Assembly: GCA_014529385.2 (NCBI GenBank) | Contig: CM043959.1 | Coordinates: 8,709,526-8,773,525 of the forward strand | Origin: Adiantum capillus-veneris | Lineage: Eukaryota > Streptophyta > Polypodiopsida > Polypodiales > Pteridaceae | Direction: 5' to 3' | DNA: 64,000 nucleotides | Shown here: piece by piece, positions 52,405-62,022 of the stretch | Layout: each line of letters begins with the position of its first letter | Numbering within the stretch: position 1 is the first letter of the stretch | The notes under the pieces: model-generated | Told to the model about the DNA's origin: nothing | Seen by the model: only the letters and a program-made list of their open reading frames with translations | The model's database searches: none | Translations under genes and position numbers: made by a program

Positions 52405-53524
52405 AAACTTGTTCTTTTATGTGACATGCAGGATTCAGGTGGATGCCTGGCGAGCATGTTTCATGGAGAGAATGGTCCATGGCTGGTTTTTTTCTCACTT
52501 TTGGTATGTGTATGCTTGCTTTATGTTTACACATGCCTTATGGTTTTCCTATGGTGTGTAAAGCTACTCATGCATGTTGTCGTCTTTTGTCATATGCAGG
52601 ATTTTATGGTTCTTCATTCATGGCAATGATCTATGGCTGTTTTTATTTTTACCTCTAGGTATGCATATTGTTCCATGCTTTGCCTTTTTCTGTTTGTGGT
52701 TTTCTATTCAAGAATCTGTTGCTTTATGGTTTGCATGGCAAGCGTAAGCTTTTCTCACCAAGTTATGGTTATGCGAGTTTCCTCGCCAGGTTTATTTTGC
52801 TTCATGGATCTTATGGTTTATGGTTTTTATGGCAAGCACAAGGTTTTCTTACCAGGTCCTTTTTCTTGCCAGGGTTGTAGTTGTTGCAATAGCTTATGGT
52901 TTATGCAAGCTTCTCTCAAGACATTGGGTATTTTTCGATATGGAATCTTGTGGGTTATGGTTATGCGAGTTTCCTTGCCAAGTGTTTTTTGCTTCATGGA
53001 TCTTATGGTTTATGGTTTGCATGACAAGCATAAGGTTTTTTTTGTAGGTCCTTTTTCTCGCTAGGATTGTAGTTGTTGCAATAGCTTATGGTTTGTGCAG
53101 GCTTCTCTCAAGACATTGGGTATTTTTGGATATGGCACATTGTGCGTCATGGTTATGCGAGTTTCTTCGCTAGGTTTATTTTGAGTCATGGATCTTATGG
53201 TTGATGGTTTTCATGGCGAGCATAAGGCTCTCTTGCCAGGTCCTTTTTCTCGCCAGGGTTGTAGTTGTTGTAGTAGCTTATGGTTTGTGCAGGTTTCTCT
53301 CAAGACATTGGTTTTTTTTTTTATATGGAAACTTGTGAGTTATGGTTATGTGAGTTTCCTCTCCAGGGTTTATTTTGCTTCATGGATCTTCTGGTTTATG
53401 GTTTGCATGGTGAGCATAAGGTTTTCTTGCCAGGTCCTTTTTCTTGCCAGGGTTGTAGTTGTTGCAGTAGCTTATGGTTTGTGCAGGTTTCTATCAAGAC
53501 ATTGCGTTTTTTTTTATATGGCAC
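52405..53524 (+). repeat. ~192-bp tandem repeats in the piggyBac 3' part
   Basis: After the transposase the sequence becomes T/G-rich. The phrase GGTTATGCGAGTTTCC recurs near 52768, 52959, 53151 and 53344, with GGTCCTTTTTCTCGCCAGGG and GCTTATGGTTTGTGCAGG in each unit: four units of about 192 bp. Open frames here (52633-53064, 53188-53673) are made of repeated phrases and are not genes. The array is cut at 53525 by gypsy-D. Confidence 0.88.
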
Positions 53525-56187
53525 TGATAGCCGTTTTTTGGCTCTCTGTAATTGCCATAGTGAGTTATCTCACCCTATCAAATCACTCAAACACTGTAGT
53601 TACCCTCACCCTTTCACTGTATATAGGTGCGTGTGAGTTAGGGGACTTTTCCCATATCTCCTTGCTGAAATAAAAAACCCTCAATTATCTAGTCATTGGG
53701 CTAGTTGAGCCAAAAAAATAAAAAATATAAGTATATTATGGCCCATGCGTATGTAAATATTTCTTTGTATACAGGGCCTAAATAAAAGATTTTTTCATAA
53801 TTATTTTGGTATTTATTTAAATATTTCTACCTAGGTGTGTGTTATTTATGCTCTGTACATTGCCTCACCATTACCACAATTTTTCTTACCATTTTTCATA
53901 CTCTTTATTCCATATAGAAATATTTTCATGTAAGCTTCTCTTATATTTGGTGTAACTCCACCCCAACAAAATCCAAAAAAACTAGTTTTATTTATGTGCA
54001 TATTTTTTCACTATTGTGATTTTTCCCTTCCTACATCTTTTTTTTTTTTCTCTAAAAAATTAGAACACCAAAAATATTTATCTTTTTATGATAGCCTCAG
54101 AATGAGAGAGATTTCTTTTGATCCCTTTATATTTTTTCCACTTATATTATTTATATTTGACATGTACATATTTTTTAGACCCTTCAATATTTGATTTTCT
54201 TAGATGTACTATTCACTTATATCATGATCTCAACAATATCTTCAATTATAGACCTACCAAATAAGGTCAAGGGTAGGTGGCATGCATACATGCACTATGG
54301 AGGGCTCACTCTTGGAGGTATTCAAAAGAATCATCCAAAGAAGGACGCCACAAGGACCTTGTGCAGTGGAACAAAACGGTCGGTTTTGCTGAATTTTTAA
54401 AGTTCACTTGCTCTCTGAATTTGAAAAGGCGATACAAACAAAAGTTGTAGCTCGTGGGCTGAACTTTTGCCTCAAATGTTTTCATATTTTTTTGAGCTAC
54501 GAGCTGTGAGATATGATCTTATTAGTGGACCCCAGTTTTCCCATGCTATGCGCCACACTCTCTCTTCCACTTTATCATTTTCCTCTTTCACACACACTTC
54601 TCCACTCATCATCCCCACCTCTCTCACCACTCCTCTCTGCACCCTACTCACCTTCTCCTCAACCTTGAAGAATAAGAGAAACCATGGTGAACTCATACCT
54701 CCCACACACAATTCCATTCCAAAATTGACCACCTATGTCTCATTTTTCCTCCTCCAAATTACCCATATCTATCAAAAAAACCACAAAATTCAGCCTCTTC
54801 TCTTAAAAGACAACATCATGGTGGTTGATTACTCAGCTTCAATTACCTTGTCTCTCAAGGAAGGTCAAGAGTGGAGAAAAAATGTACCGTCAAAGCTAGT
54901 GGACCATCAACAAGCATCAAAATTGGCCCTACTCAAGACACTTGGAGCATCAACCTTGTAAGAAATCCACCTTTTCTTACCTCTTAAGAGTTTTTCTTCC
55001 TTATTTGTATCCTACATGGATACTCCCATTGTAAATATCCAATTCCATTTGTAAATTAATACTAACTCTACTAACTCTAACCCACTATGAAAAGTCCTAT
55101 CACCTCCATTTCTCTCCTCTCTCTTTGCCCACCAACTTCTTGATAATTCCAAGCAAAAGAAATTAGATAAAGTGCTGAAAATTTAACCCAACCATGGTTA
55201 GAGGAGTAACCCTAGCCTTCAAAATTGCTATAAAAGGAGGGTGTAGCTAGCACAAAAAGGGGGGAGAAGAAAGAGCACTATGCTATAGCTTGAGAAGCCA
55301 AGCTCAACCTCTTGAGAAGGAGCTCTTGAGTGGAATCTCATTGGCATTAGACATATGTATGTGTTGTATTAGGGGTGATTAGCAAGGTAACTCTATGCCA
55401 TTGTAAGAGAGAGTGATCATTAAATTGAGAGTAGGAAATCTATCATTTCTCCTACTAGAGTAAGCCCAACATTTGCTGAATCAAGGAGGGTGAATTTGGA
55501 CTAAGCATGGATACCTTGTCTCCCTTCCAACGTGAAGTCATGGACAATAATGATGTGTAAGTGTCTTGGTGTTTTATTTAAGTTCTTGATAGCTTGTCTC
55601 CGGGTATTGTTATCAATTTAGCCATAAATCCCACATGCTGTAAGAGGGCGACAGGGTGGAGAGGACTCCCCTGGCCTTAAGACAGTGATTCGGGTGGCTT
55701 TTTTCTTGTGATGTGTTGTGTTGTAATTTACTCAGGCTATGTTGAACAAATACTAATCTCACTTTGATTGGTCATGACAGATTTGTAAGAAGGCATTAGT
55801 GCAACAAGCACCCCCTTCCCCCTTCTCTCTCTTTCTTACATATATATATTTATGTTTGCTTAATCATTAACGATACACTTCAAAGCAACCCGAGCACCAT
55901 CTCTCTCTCTCTCTCTCTCTCTCTCGTGTTTTAGTGTGTGAGAGTGTTCCATTGGTGTTAGGGTTAGTGTAAATTCCTTGCTTGTTTGTGGGTTGCTCTA
56001 ACGATTCTCCTCTTTTGCGTCCTAGTTGACTCTTAAACTAGGTGGTGCCCCTAGTGTAGTTGGGATTTGGCTGTGGGTTTGTTGTTTTGGTTTGTGTTGT
56101 GTTGTGCCCCAGCCCCATTGAGCAGCACGGGAGCCTTGAAGGGTGTCTAGAGGTTGCTCTTCTTGTTGCCCGCCCCGGACCGCTTCA
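53525..56187 (+). repeat. gypsy-D 5' LTR (2663 bp)
   Basis: Starts TGATAGCCG and ends GACCGCTTCA, four bases before the primer site candidate. Includes a CT tract (55899-55924). Long open frames at 53994-54961 recur in the 3' LTR because the LTRs are copies; I do not call them genes. Confidence 0.9.
55228..55237 (+). promoter_or_regulatory. gypsy-D LTR TATA box
   Basis: CTATAAAAGG in a GC-flanked context, about 1.7 kb into the LTR. Transcription would start some 30 bp downstream, near 55265. The 3' LTR has the same box at 63724-63733. Confidence 0.78.
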
Positions 56188-56191
56188 ATTT

Positions 56192-56208
56192 TGGTGCCCC
56201 CACTGAGG
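56192..56208 (+). promoter_or_regulatory. gypsy-D primer-binding site candidate
   Basis: TGGTGCCCCCACTGAGG starts four bases after the LTR. It begins with the obligatory TGG but I cannot assign the tRNA with certainty. Confidence 0.55.
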
Positions 56209-56264
56209 ACAGGCTTGTGTATGTTTTGTGAAGGCTCAACCTTTAGAATAATCAAGTAGCTTGC

Positions 56265-56477
56265 ATGAATCACGAGAATTTGTATGATCCCTTCATTCCC
56301 ATTGCAAGGCAAAAGGTACACATAATTGTTAGTACTAAGTTGCAATTTCAGCGAGTAATTCGTAGAATTTTAGGTCCTCTTAGGTTTGTAGAGATAAACG
56401 CATCAGTAAATCCTTTTATTTTGCCTCTCATTAGGTACGACCTTAGTTTGGACGTCTATATTTTTGTTTTGTTTTAA
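56265..56477 (+). CDS. Leader small reading frame 1 of gypsy-D (70 codons)
   Basis: ATG at 56265, stop TAA at 56475-56477. MNHENLYDPFIPIARQKVHI, then STKLQFQRVIRRILGP and ILPLIRYDLSLDVYIFVLF. It lies between primer site and gag. Its product is recognisably related to that of the next frame (56499), so the two arose by duplication. I know no family for it. The hydrophobic end could be a membrane or core segment. Confidence 0.5.
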   Translation: MNHENLYDPFIPIARQKVHIIVSTKLQFQRVIRRILGPLRFVEINASVNPFILPLIRYDLSLDVYIFVLF

Positions 56478-56498
56478 GAATTAGGTCATGCATAGACC

Positions 56499-56717
56499 AT
56501 GGATAATGGCCCAGGAATAGAGGTTTTTCCCTTTCATTTCACTCCACACATTAGAGTAAACATTGCAATTAGTACAAAAATCCATTTTCAACAATGTATG
56601 GTATTCATGTTTGGTGCCCAAAGAGTAGGAGAAATTCTCGCGTCACCAAACTCTGTCATTCTACCTCTTATTGATTATCATAGGTCATTTGACGTGAATA
56701 TTTTTATTTTATTGTAG
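56499..56717 (+). CDS. Leader small reading frame 2 of gypsy-D (72 codons), paralogue of frame 1
   Basis: ATG at 56499, 21 bases after the stop of frame 1 and in the same phase; stop TAG at 56715-56717. It shares STK, FQ, EI-x-AS-x-N, ILPLI-x-Y, S-x-DV and IF-x-L with frame 1 in the same spacing (about 27 of 62 positions by eye), although the DNA has diverged. That could mean protein-level constraint. Function unknown. It ends 85 bases before the gag ATG. Confidence 0.5.
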   Translation: MDNGPGIEVFPFHFTPHIRVNIAISTKIHFQQCMVFMFGAQRVGEILASPNSVILPLIDYHRSFDVNIFILL

Positions 56718-56802
56718 AATAGATTGCAATTTAGAAAATATTATTGTGTAAATCTTTTAAAGAAAGAAAAAAAAAAGAACGCGTCACTTTGAAATCAATT
56801 CA

Positions 56803-57560
56803 ATGGAGAGCCAACGCCAAATGTCTGGATATCCTCTTTTCTTTGGAGAACCTGGAGAGGATGCAGAATTATTTCTAGCGAATTTCAAGATGTCTTGCCG
56901 TATCAAGAGGATAGTAACTGATCAAGAACGTGTAGAAATGTTTGAGGTGGTCCTTAGGAAAGATGCTAGCACTTGGTTTGACTCTTTGCCTGAGGAAGTT
57001 AAAGGGAAATACACGGAAGTTTTGAATCGTTTCAAGAAATACTTCTTTGATCCCCAAAACACATAGAAATTATGGCAAGACATTGTTTCTCATAAGCAAA
57101 AAGACTTAGATGACTACTACTTGTACAAGCAAGAGTTCCTACGTCTTTGGGCTTTATGGATACGAAATGTTGCTAACCCTGGTGATGGTGCATAATTTCT
57201 AAAGAAAGAGAGGTTCATAGCCGGACTCTTTCCTGACCTTAAGGTAAAAGTTGAGGCGGGTGCACCTGCTACCTTTGATGCAGCTGAAACTAGGGCTGCT
57301 GAGAAATATAGGAAACTCAAGTGCTTAAGGGGGGAGGTTCCAATAGAAGGTCTTAGACCCAAAGGTAAGTCACAAGCATCAACATCTAAGGAGCTTCCTG
57401 AGGTAACGACGGAAGTGATTGAGAAGTTAAATGAATCTTTAAGCAGCTTGTCAATTCACCCTGCACAAGCTGCAGGTCCAAAGGGACAAGCAAAGAAGTC
57501 TGAAGAGCGAGACCCACGACCTAGGAGAGTCTTGCAATGTTGGAATTGCGGTGAAGGAAC
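56803..57560 (+). pseudogene. gypsy-D gag
   Basis: ATG at 56803 (MESQRQMSGYPLFFGEPGED), then the gag fold: AELFLANFKMSCRIKRIVTD, EMFEVVLRKDASTWFDSLPE, LNRFKKYFFDP. A TAG at 57064 and a TAA at 57193 interrupt one continuous frame (YYLYKQEFLRLWALW; FLKKERFIAGLFPDLKVKVE). The zinc knuckle is cut short: CWNCGEG is followed by unrelated sequence without the His and last Cys, so RNA binding would be impaired. gag packages element RNA in cytoplasmic particles. Confidence 0.88.
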
Positions 57561-58485
57561 TAGTCAACAACCACGGCTTATACAAATGACAAATGGAGCA
57601 AGACCACCTCCACAAGGAGTGGAAGGAGTTCCACCTTTGCCAAACCCAAACGTGCATGTGGTAGAGGTGACAAATTCAAGAGAGGTTGACATGGAAGCAA
57701 ATGGCATTAAGCGTGGCCGAGGGAAAGGTAAGGAGAAAGAAGGAGTTACATCACAAAGTGACCATGGACGAGAAAAGAAGGCAAAGGAGACCAAGGAAGC
57801 TAAGAGGACTCGACGTCGTATCAACCTCCAAGACTTCCCTCTTGGACATGGTATGCCTCCGTACAACTTGTTGGAAGACATGAGAGGTAAGGGTCCTGAT
57901 ATTTCATGGCCTCAATTTCTTGCATTATGTCCACAAGTTAGGAGGGATTTAACAAGGGCAGTTAGCACTAGGAGAAAGGTAAAAGAGAGTGTGCCTGTTG
58001 TAAAAATTGCACAAGCTGAAATGAATGAGGACATTACACCGGTGCTAGACTGTTACATCAAAGGGAGATTGGTTAGGAGAGGTCTAGTGGATGGGGGTGC
58101 ACAAATTTGCATCATGACAGAGGGACTCATGCAAAGACTAGGCATGCACATCCATGAGACACCTGAAATCAAAGTCAAGATGGCAAACAATAGCAAGGCT
58201 AGGTGTGTAGGCATTTGTAAAAATGTCTTTGTAGAGGCCTTTGACATTAAGAAAGCGGTGGATTTTTATGTTATGTCGACCAAGGGAAGTGGTTATCCAT
58301 TTATCCTAGGAAGACCATGGCTAATGAAAATGCGAGCTTTGCAGGATTGGGAGAGTGGGAAATTAATTTGCAGGAATGACAATCATAAGAAGGTTGTCTT
58401 TGACATGAAGGAGCAACGCCAAGAGGAGCTCCATGAAGAATCATCTCAAAGTGAGACGGAAGAAGGTTGGACCGATAGCACTTGA
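57561..58485 (+). pseudogene. gypsy-D aspartic protease region
   Basis: In the gag frame. A basic, Lys/Glu-rich linker (KRGRGKGKEKEGVTSQ) leads to the retropepsin: VLDCYIKGRLVRRGLVDGGA (active-site Asp at 58090-58092; DGGAQ form), KVKMANNSKARCVGICKNVF and YPFILGRPWLMKMRALQDWE. A TGA at 58483-58485 separates it from the RT; the frame continues unchanged. Confidence 0.88.
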
Positions 58486-59958
58486 GAAGAAGAAAGTATT
58501 GGCAGCATTACTGAAGAGGAGTCTTCCATCGAAGTCATGGGGGTAAGGTTTAAGCCAAGCAACCAAGAGACCTCTTGTCAAGTCTTGGAGGAGGTAGGTC
58601 CTCAAGAGAACGAAGGTGTTCAAGATGAAGGGATGTTGGAAGGTATGCTATCAACAACACTTACAAAGGATGAAAGAGAGGAGTTCAAATGTGTGCTAAG
58701 GAAATTTCCTAGGCTTTTTGCTAAAGACTACACCAATGTGCGTGGAGTAGATGTTGTTCAACACAAAATTGAGTTGAAGCCAGAGGCAACACCTAAGGCT
58801 CAGAAGCTACGAAGGCTAGGAGTCATCAAGGAGCAGGCTTTACTCAAGGAGGTAAGAAAGCTTCTAGCAGCAGGTTTCATTTATCCAGTGGAGAATTCAG
58901 AGTGGGTCTCTCCTGTTGTTGTCACTCCTAAGAAAAATGGCAAGTGGAGGGTATGTGTGGATTACCGTCCACTCAATGAGGCAACAAAAAGAGATCACTT
59001 TCCCCTCCCATTTCAGGATGAGATACTAAATGAGGTAGCTGGTCATGAGAAGTACACTGTGTGTGATGGCTACTCAGGCTACTTTCAAATAGGTATCGCA
59101 TTGGAAGATCAATTGAAAACAACCTTTATCACTCCTTGGGGTTGTTATGCTTTTAGAGTCATGCCATTTGGTCTGACAAATGCTCCTGCAACATTCCAAC
59201 GTTTCATGAACATGGTGTTTCAAGCATTCTTTGGAAGGTCAATTAGGGTGTTCATTGATGATTTCTGCATTTATAGCTCAAAATCATTGCATCTACAAAG
59301 CGTAGATGAATGTTTAAAGAAGCTCTACGACATGGGAGGTCAACTCAACCCCGACAAGTGCCACATAGGTGAGGATGAAGTGATCTTGCTCGGTCACAAG
59401 GTTTCCTATAAAGGCATTGAGGTGGATCCTTCAAAGGCAAAGGCTCTTATTGAGCTCCCATCACCGAAGAGTCTTAAGGAGGTCATCTCTTTCATTCAGA
59501 AGGTGAAGTATATGTCACGCTTCATTCACTTAGCCTCGGAGTTGCTTCATCCTTTGCAAAAGTTGACACAACAAGTAGAATTTGCATGGTCTGATGAGCT
59601 TGAATTGTATTTTTGTAACATTAAAGTCATTTTGTCAGAGCTACCAACACTCATGCCTCCTTGTTGGGAGTACACATTCTTTGTTAGCTCTAGTGTTGGA
59701 AGGGAAACAATTGGTGCTGTGTTGCTACAACAAGATCCCCACAGTACAAGGATGCGACCCATCTACTTTGCTAGTAGGGTCATGAATGCTTTGGAGAGAG
59801 ATTACACAAAAGCAGAACTCATGATGCTTTCTCTCATGTTTGCGGTGAGAAAGTTTAGATCCTACCTGCTACCAAAACCTTTTGTAATTCTCACTGCAGA
59901 AATTTTTTTCCCTTGGGTGTCATCTCAAATGAATCTTAGTACTAGGATCTCAAAGTAG
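58486..59958 (+). pseudogene. gypsy-D reverse transcriptase and first RNase H
   Basis: A long open frame with all RT blocks: [92 protein letters not shown] (catalytic Asp pair at 59257-59262), LLGHKVSYKGIEVDPSKAKA and YMSRFIHLASEL. RNase H follows (YTFFVSSSVGRETIGAVLLQ, PIYFASRVMNALERDYTKAE, AVRKFRSYLLPKPFVI). The first RNase H motif normally has Asp (family VDAS); here it is SSSVG, as in Tat elements whose first RNase H has decayed. TAG at 59956-59958. Confidence 0.9.
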
Positions 59959-60775
59959 ATTATGGAGTTGCAAGAGTTCCAATACTCTTTCAAGGTAGAA
60001 GATAGTGTGCATGCACAATTGGCAGGGATTCTCACTTATAGGGTACATGAGAAGGAAATTAAGGTGCCTCAAGTAAAGACCCTACCATTGCCACCACCAA
60101 AAAGTATTCCTAATGCTTTTACCTTGTTCTTTGATGGAGCTTTTCGATGAGCCAGAGGGAAAGCAGGGGGAGGGCTAGTGTTGCTCAACCCAAGTGAAGA
60201 GGTGGTCATGAAAGAGGAGGTCAATCTACCAGGTTCAACTAGCAACAATGTAGCAGAATATGACACTACTTCATGGTTTGAAGATGTGCATTGGCCAAGG
60301 GATAAAACGTCTCATGGTAAAGGGAGATGCACTTCTCATTGTTAAACAGATTTTAGGCATTTGGGCATGCAAGAATGAAAGCTTAAGGACAAAAGTTCAT
60401 GCCATTCGTAGGATGTTTAATCAGTTTGAAGAAGTGCAACTATATCATATTCCGAGGAAACAAAATGAAGATGCCGATTTACTTGCACAACAAGAAGTTA
60501 CATGTGTTGAGAGAGAAGTGCAGGTCATCATGGTGGCAGCAGCTGTCAAGCAACCGAGATACCTGGGATTGGAGTCATTGGCTCCCATTATTGGTTACAT
60601 TTTGGAGGGTGAGTTTCCACAAGACTTCACGAAGGCCCAGAAGAGGAGACTCATGAAGAAGGCAAGTTTCTATCTCTTCCTAGAAGGCTCCCTCTATCAA
60701 AGAGGGAAGGATCAAGTGTCCAGAAGAGTCCCAACTATCGCGGAAATTCCAGCCACTTCTAAAAAAGGTTTTGCA
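59959..60775 (+). pseudogene. gypsy-D second (archaeal-type) RNase H
   Basis: In the same frame after the TAG: MELQEFQYSFKVEDSVHAQL, KSIPNAFTLFFDGAFR, a TGA at 60148, ARGKAGGGLVLLNP and STSNNVAEYD, then a frameshift near 60262 to LLHGLKMCIGQGIKRLMVKG, DALLIVKQILG and LYHIPRKQNEDADLLAQQEV. The FDGA, NNVAEY, GDA and EDAD blocks are the catalytic signature of the extra RNase H acquired by Tat-clade gypsy elements. The key acidic residues are all present. The linker to integrase runs to about 60775. Confidence 0.92.
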
Positions 60776-61873
60776 TGAAGAGGCATGTGGTGGTCATTTT
60801 GCCCAGAATCAACTGGTGAGAAGATTTTGCTTGCAGGGTATGTTTAGCCAAGCTTGCATGTGGATGTTCAACATTGGTGTAAAAGCTGTCACAATTGTCA
60901 GATAAATGGAAATAGAAGGTTGGTGCATGGCCCGAGGCAAATAGTGCTTGCAAATGGACCCTTTGAAAAGTGGGGCATTGATGCTATGGGTCCTCTGCCT
61001 AGGACAAAAAATGGTAAACTCTACATTCTAGTGGCTGTAGACTATATGACTAGGTGGGTGGAAGCTCAAAGTGTGGCAAGAGTGAATGAGAGGACAGTTA
61101 GCAAGTTTGTGTACAACCACATTTGTTGAAGATTTGGCACACCTTTGGAAATTGTTTCTGATAATGGTCCAGGGTTTAGGAAGGGCTTGCTCACAGAAGT
61201 TTGTGAAGAGCTTCACATTCTACATCGTCATAGCACACCATACTACCCACAGTCAAATGGTTTGGTGGAGAAGGCTAATGGTGTCATTGCAGGAATCATT
61301 AGAAAGATGGTGCAAAACAAAACAAAATTATGGGATGACTTCTTGGATGGTGCCTTGTGGGCATATCGAACCACGTATAGGGAATCCACGGAGTTCACAC
61401 CATTTCACTTGGTCTACGGTCAAGAGGCTTTGCAGCCTATCGAGCTCAACATTCCAACAATGCGACTTCATGGAAAAGGAGCACAAGATGATCAAGAAGC
61501 ATGGATGGATTGACTTCTTACCTTAGCTGAGCTTGAGTGGAAAAGAGAAGCAGCATACGAGTGCTATAAGAGGAAAGCCACACAGACAAAGGAGAAGCTT
61601 GACAAGAAACTGAAGGACAAAGGCATTAGTGAAGGAGATCTTGTGCTAAGGTATGACAATCGACTCGATAATTGTTTTGATGCCAAATTTGAAACAAGAT
61701 GGCAGGGGCCATACATAGTCAAGAAGTCTTTCAATTCAAGTTACTATCAACTTATGGACTTGAATGGGAAAGAGCACTCCAGGAAGGTGTTTAAACGGCT
61801 ATCGCTTGAAGCCGTACTTGAGTCGCCTTCTACCAAAGGATCTACCAGAGCAAAGGGCAACTATCCCATGTAG
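60776..61873 (+). pseudogene. gypsy-D integrase
   Basis: The HHCC finger is split by a frameshift near 60776 (HEEACGGHFAQNQ; DVQHWCKSCHNCQ). Core: EKWGIDAMGPLPRTKNGKLY (first Asp), a TGA at 61127, FGTPLEIVSDNGPGFRKGL (second Asp), PYYPQSNGLVEKANGVIAGI (Glu), LWAYRTTYRESTEFTPFHLV. After a TGA at 61511 the C-terminal GPY/F module follows: DLVLRYDNRLDNCFDAKFET, RWQGPYIVKKSFN, to a TAG at 61871. Catalytic residues are kept. Confidence 0.92.
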
Positions 61874-62022
61874 GTATTGTTCCATGAAGCATGAGTGTAA
61901 CACAAACCAAAATTCCAAGGGGCCAAACAATGAAGATCTTGTCAAGGACTCTGAAGCACTCTCTTTGGAAAAGATTCTTTATGATGGTACATGAATATAC
62001 CATCATCCTGGGGGAGGGCTAA
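61874..62022 (+). promoter_or_regulatory. gypsy-D 3' untranslated end and polypurine tract
   Basis: Short untranslated region. The purine tract GGGGGAGGG (62010-62018) lies four bases before the 3' LTR start. Confidence 0.82.

Larger units (their letters stand above)
43780..53524 (+). mobile_element. Long piggyBac-type DNA transposon with transposase, 5' part (split by copia, cut by gypsy-D)
   Basis: Begins after TTAA (43776-43779) with CACTAGAGTGGTAACAGGAC, then ACTTTTATGTCC, the same terminus as the short element at 41684. It holds one transposase reading frame on + (N-terminal part before 44875, catalytic part after 50524), a ~1-kb repeat-rich 3' part (52405-53524) and no right terminus in the window. 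The copia element (44876-50518) interrupts it with target duplication GGACG, and gypsy-D starts at 53525, so its right end should lie beyond the window. A relic, given several in-frame stops. Confidence 0.9.

Noticed and set aside
52633-53673. Hydrophobic frames after the piggyBac transposase
   Set aside because: They are built from the ~192-bp repeat units; the phrase pattern repeats at DNA level and frames change between units.
53994-54961. Reading frames in the gypsy-D LTR, conserved in both LTRs (also 62492-63457)
   Set aside because: The two LTRs are copies of each other, so conservation is expected. The text has no family resemblance and is low-complexity in part.
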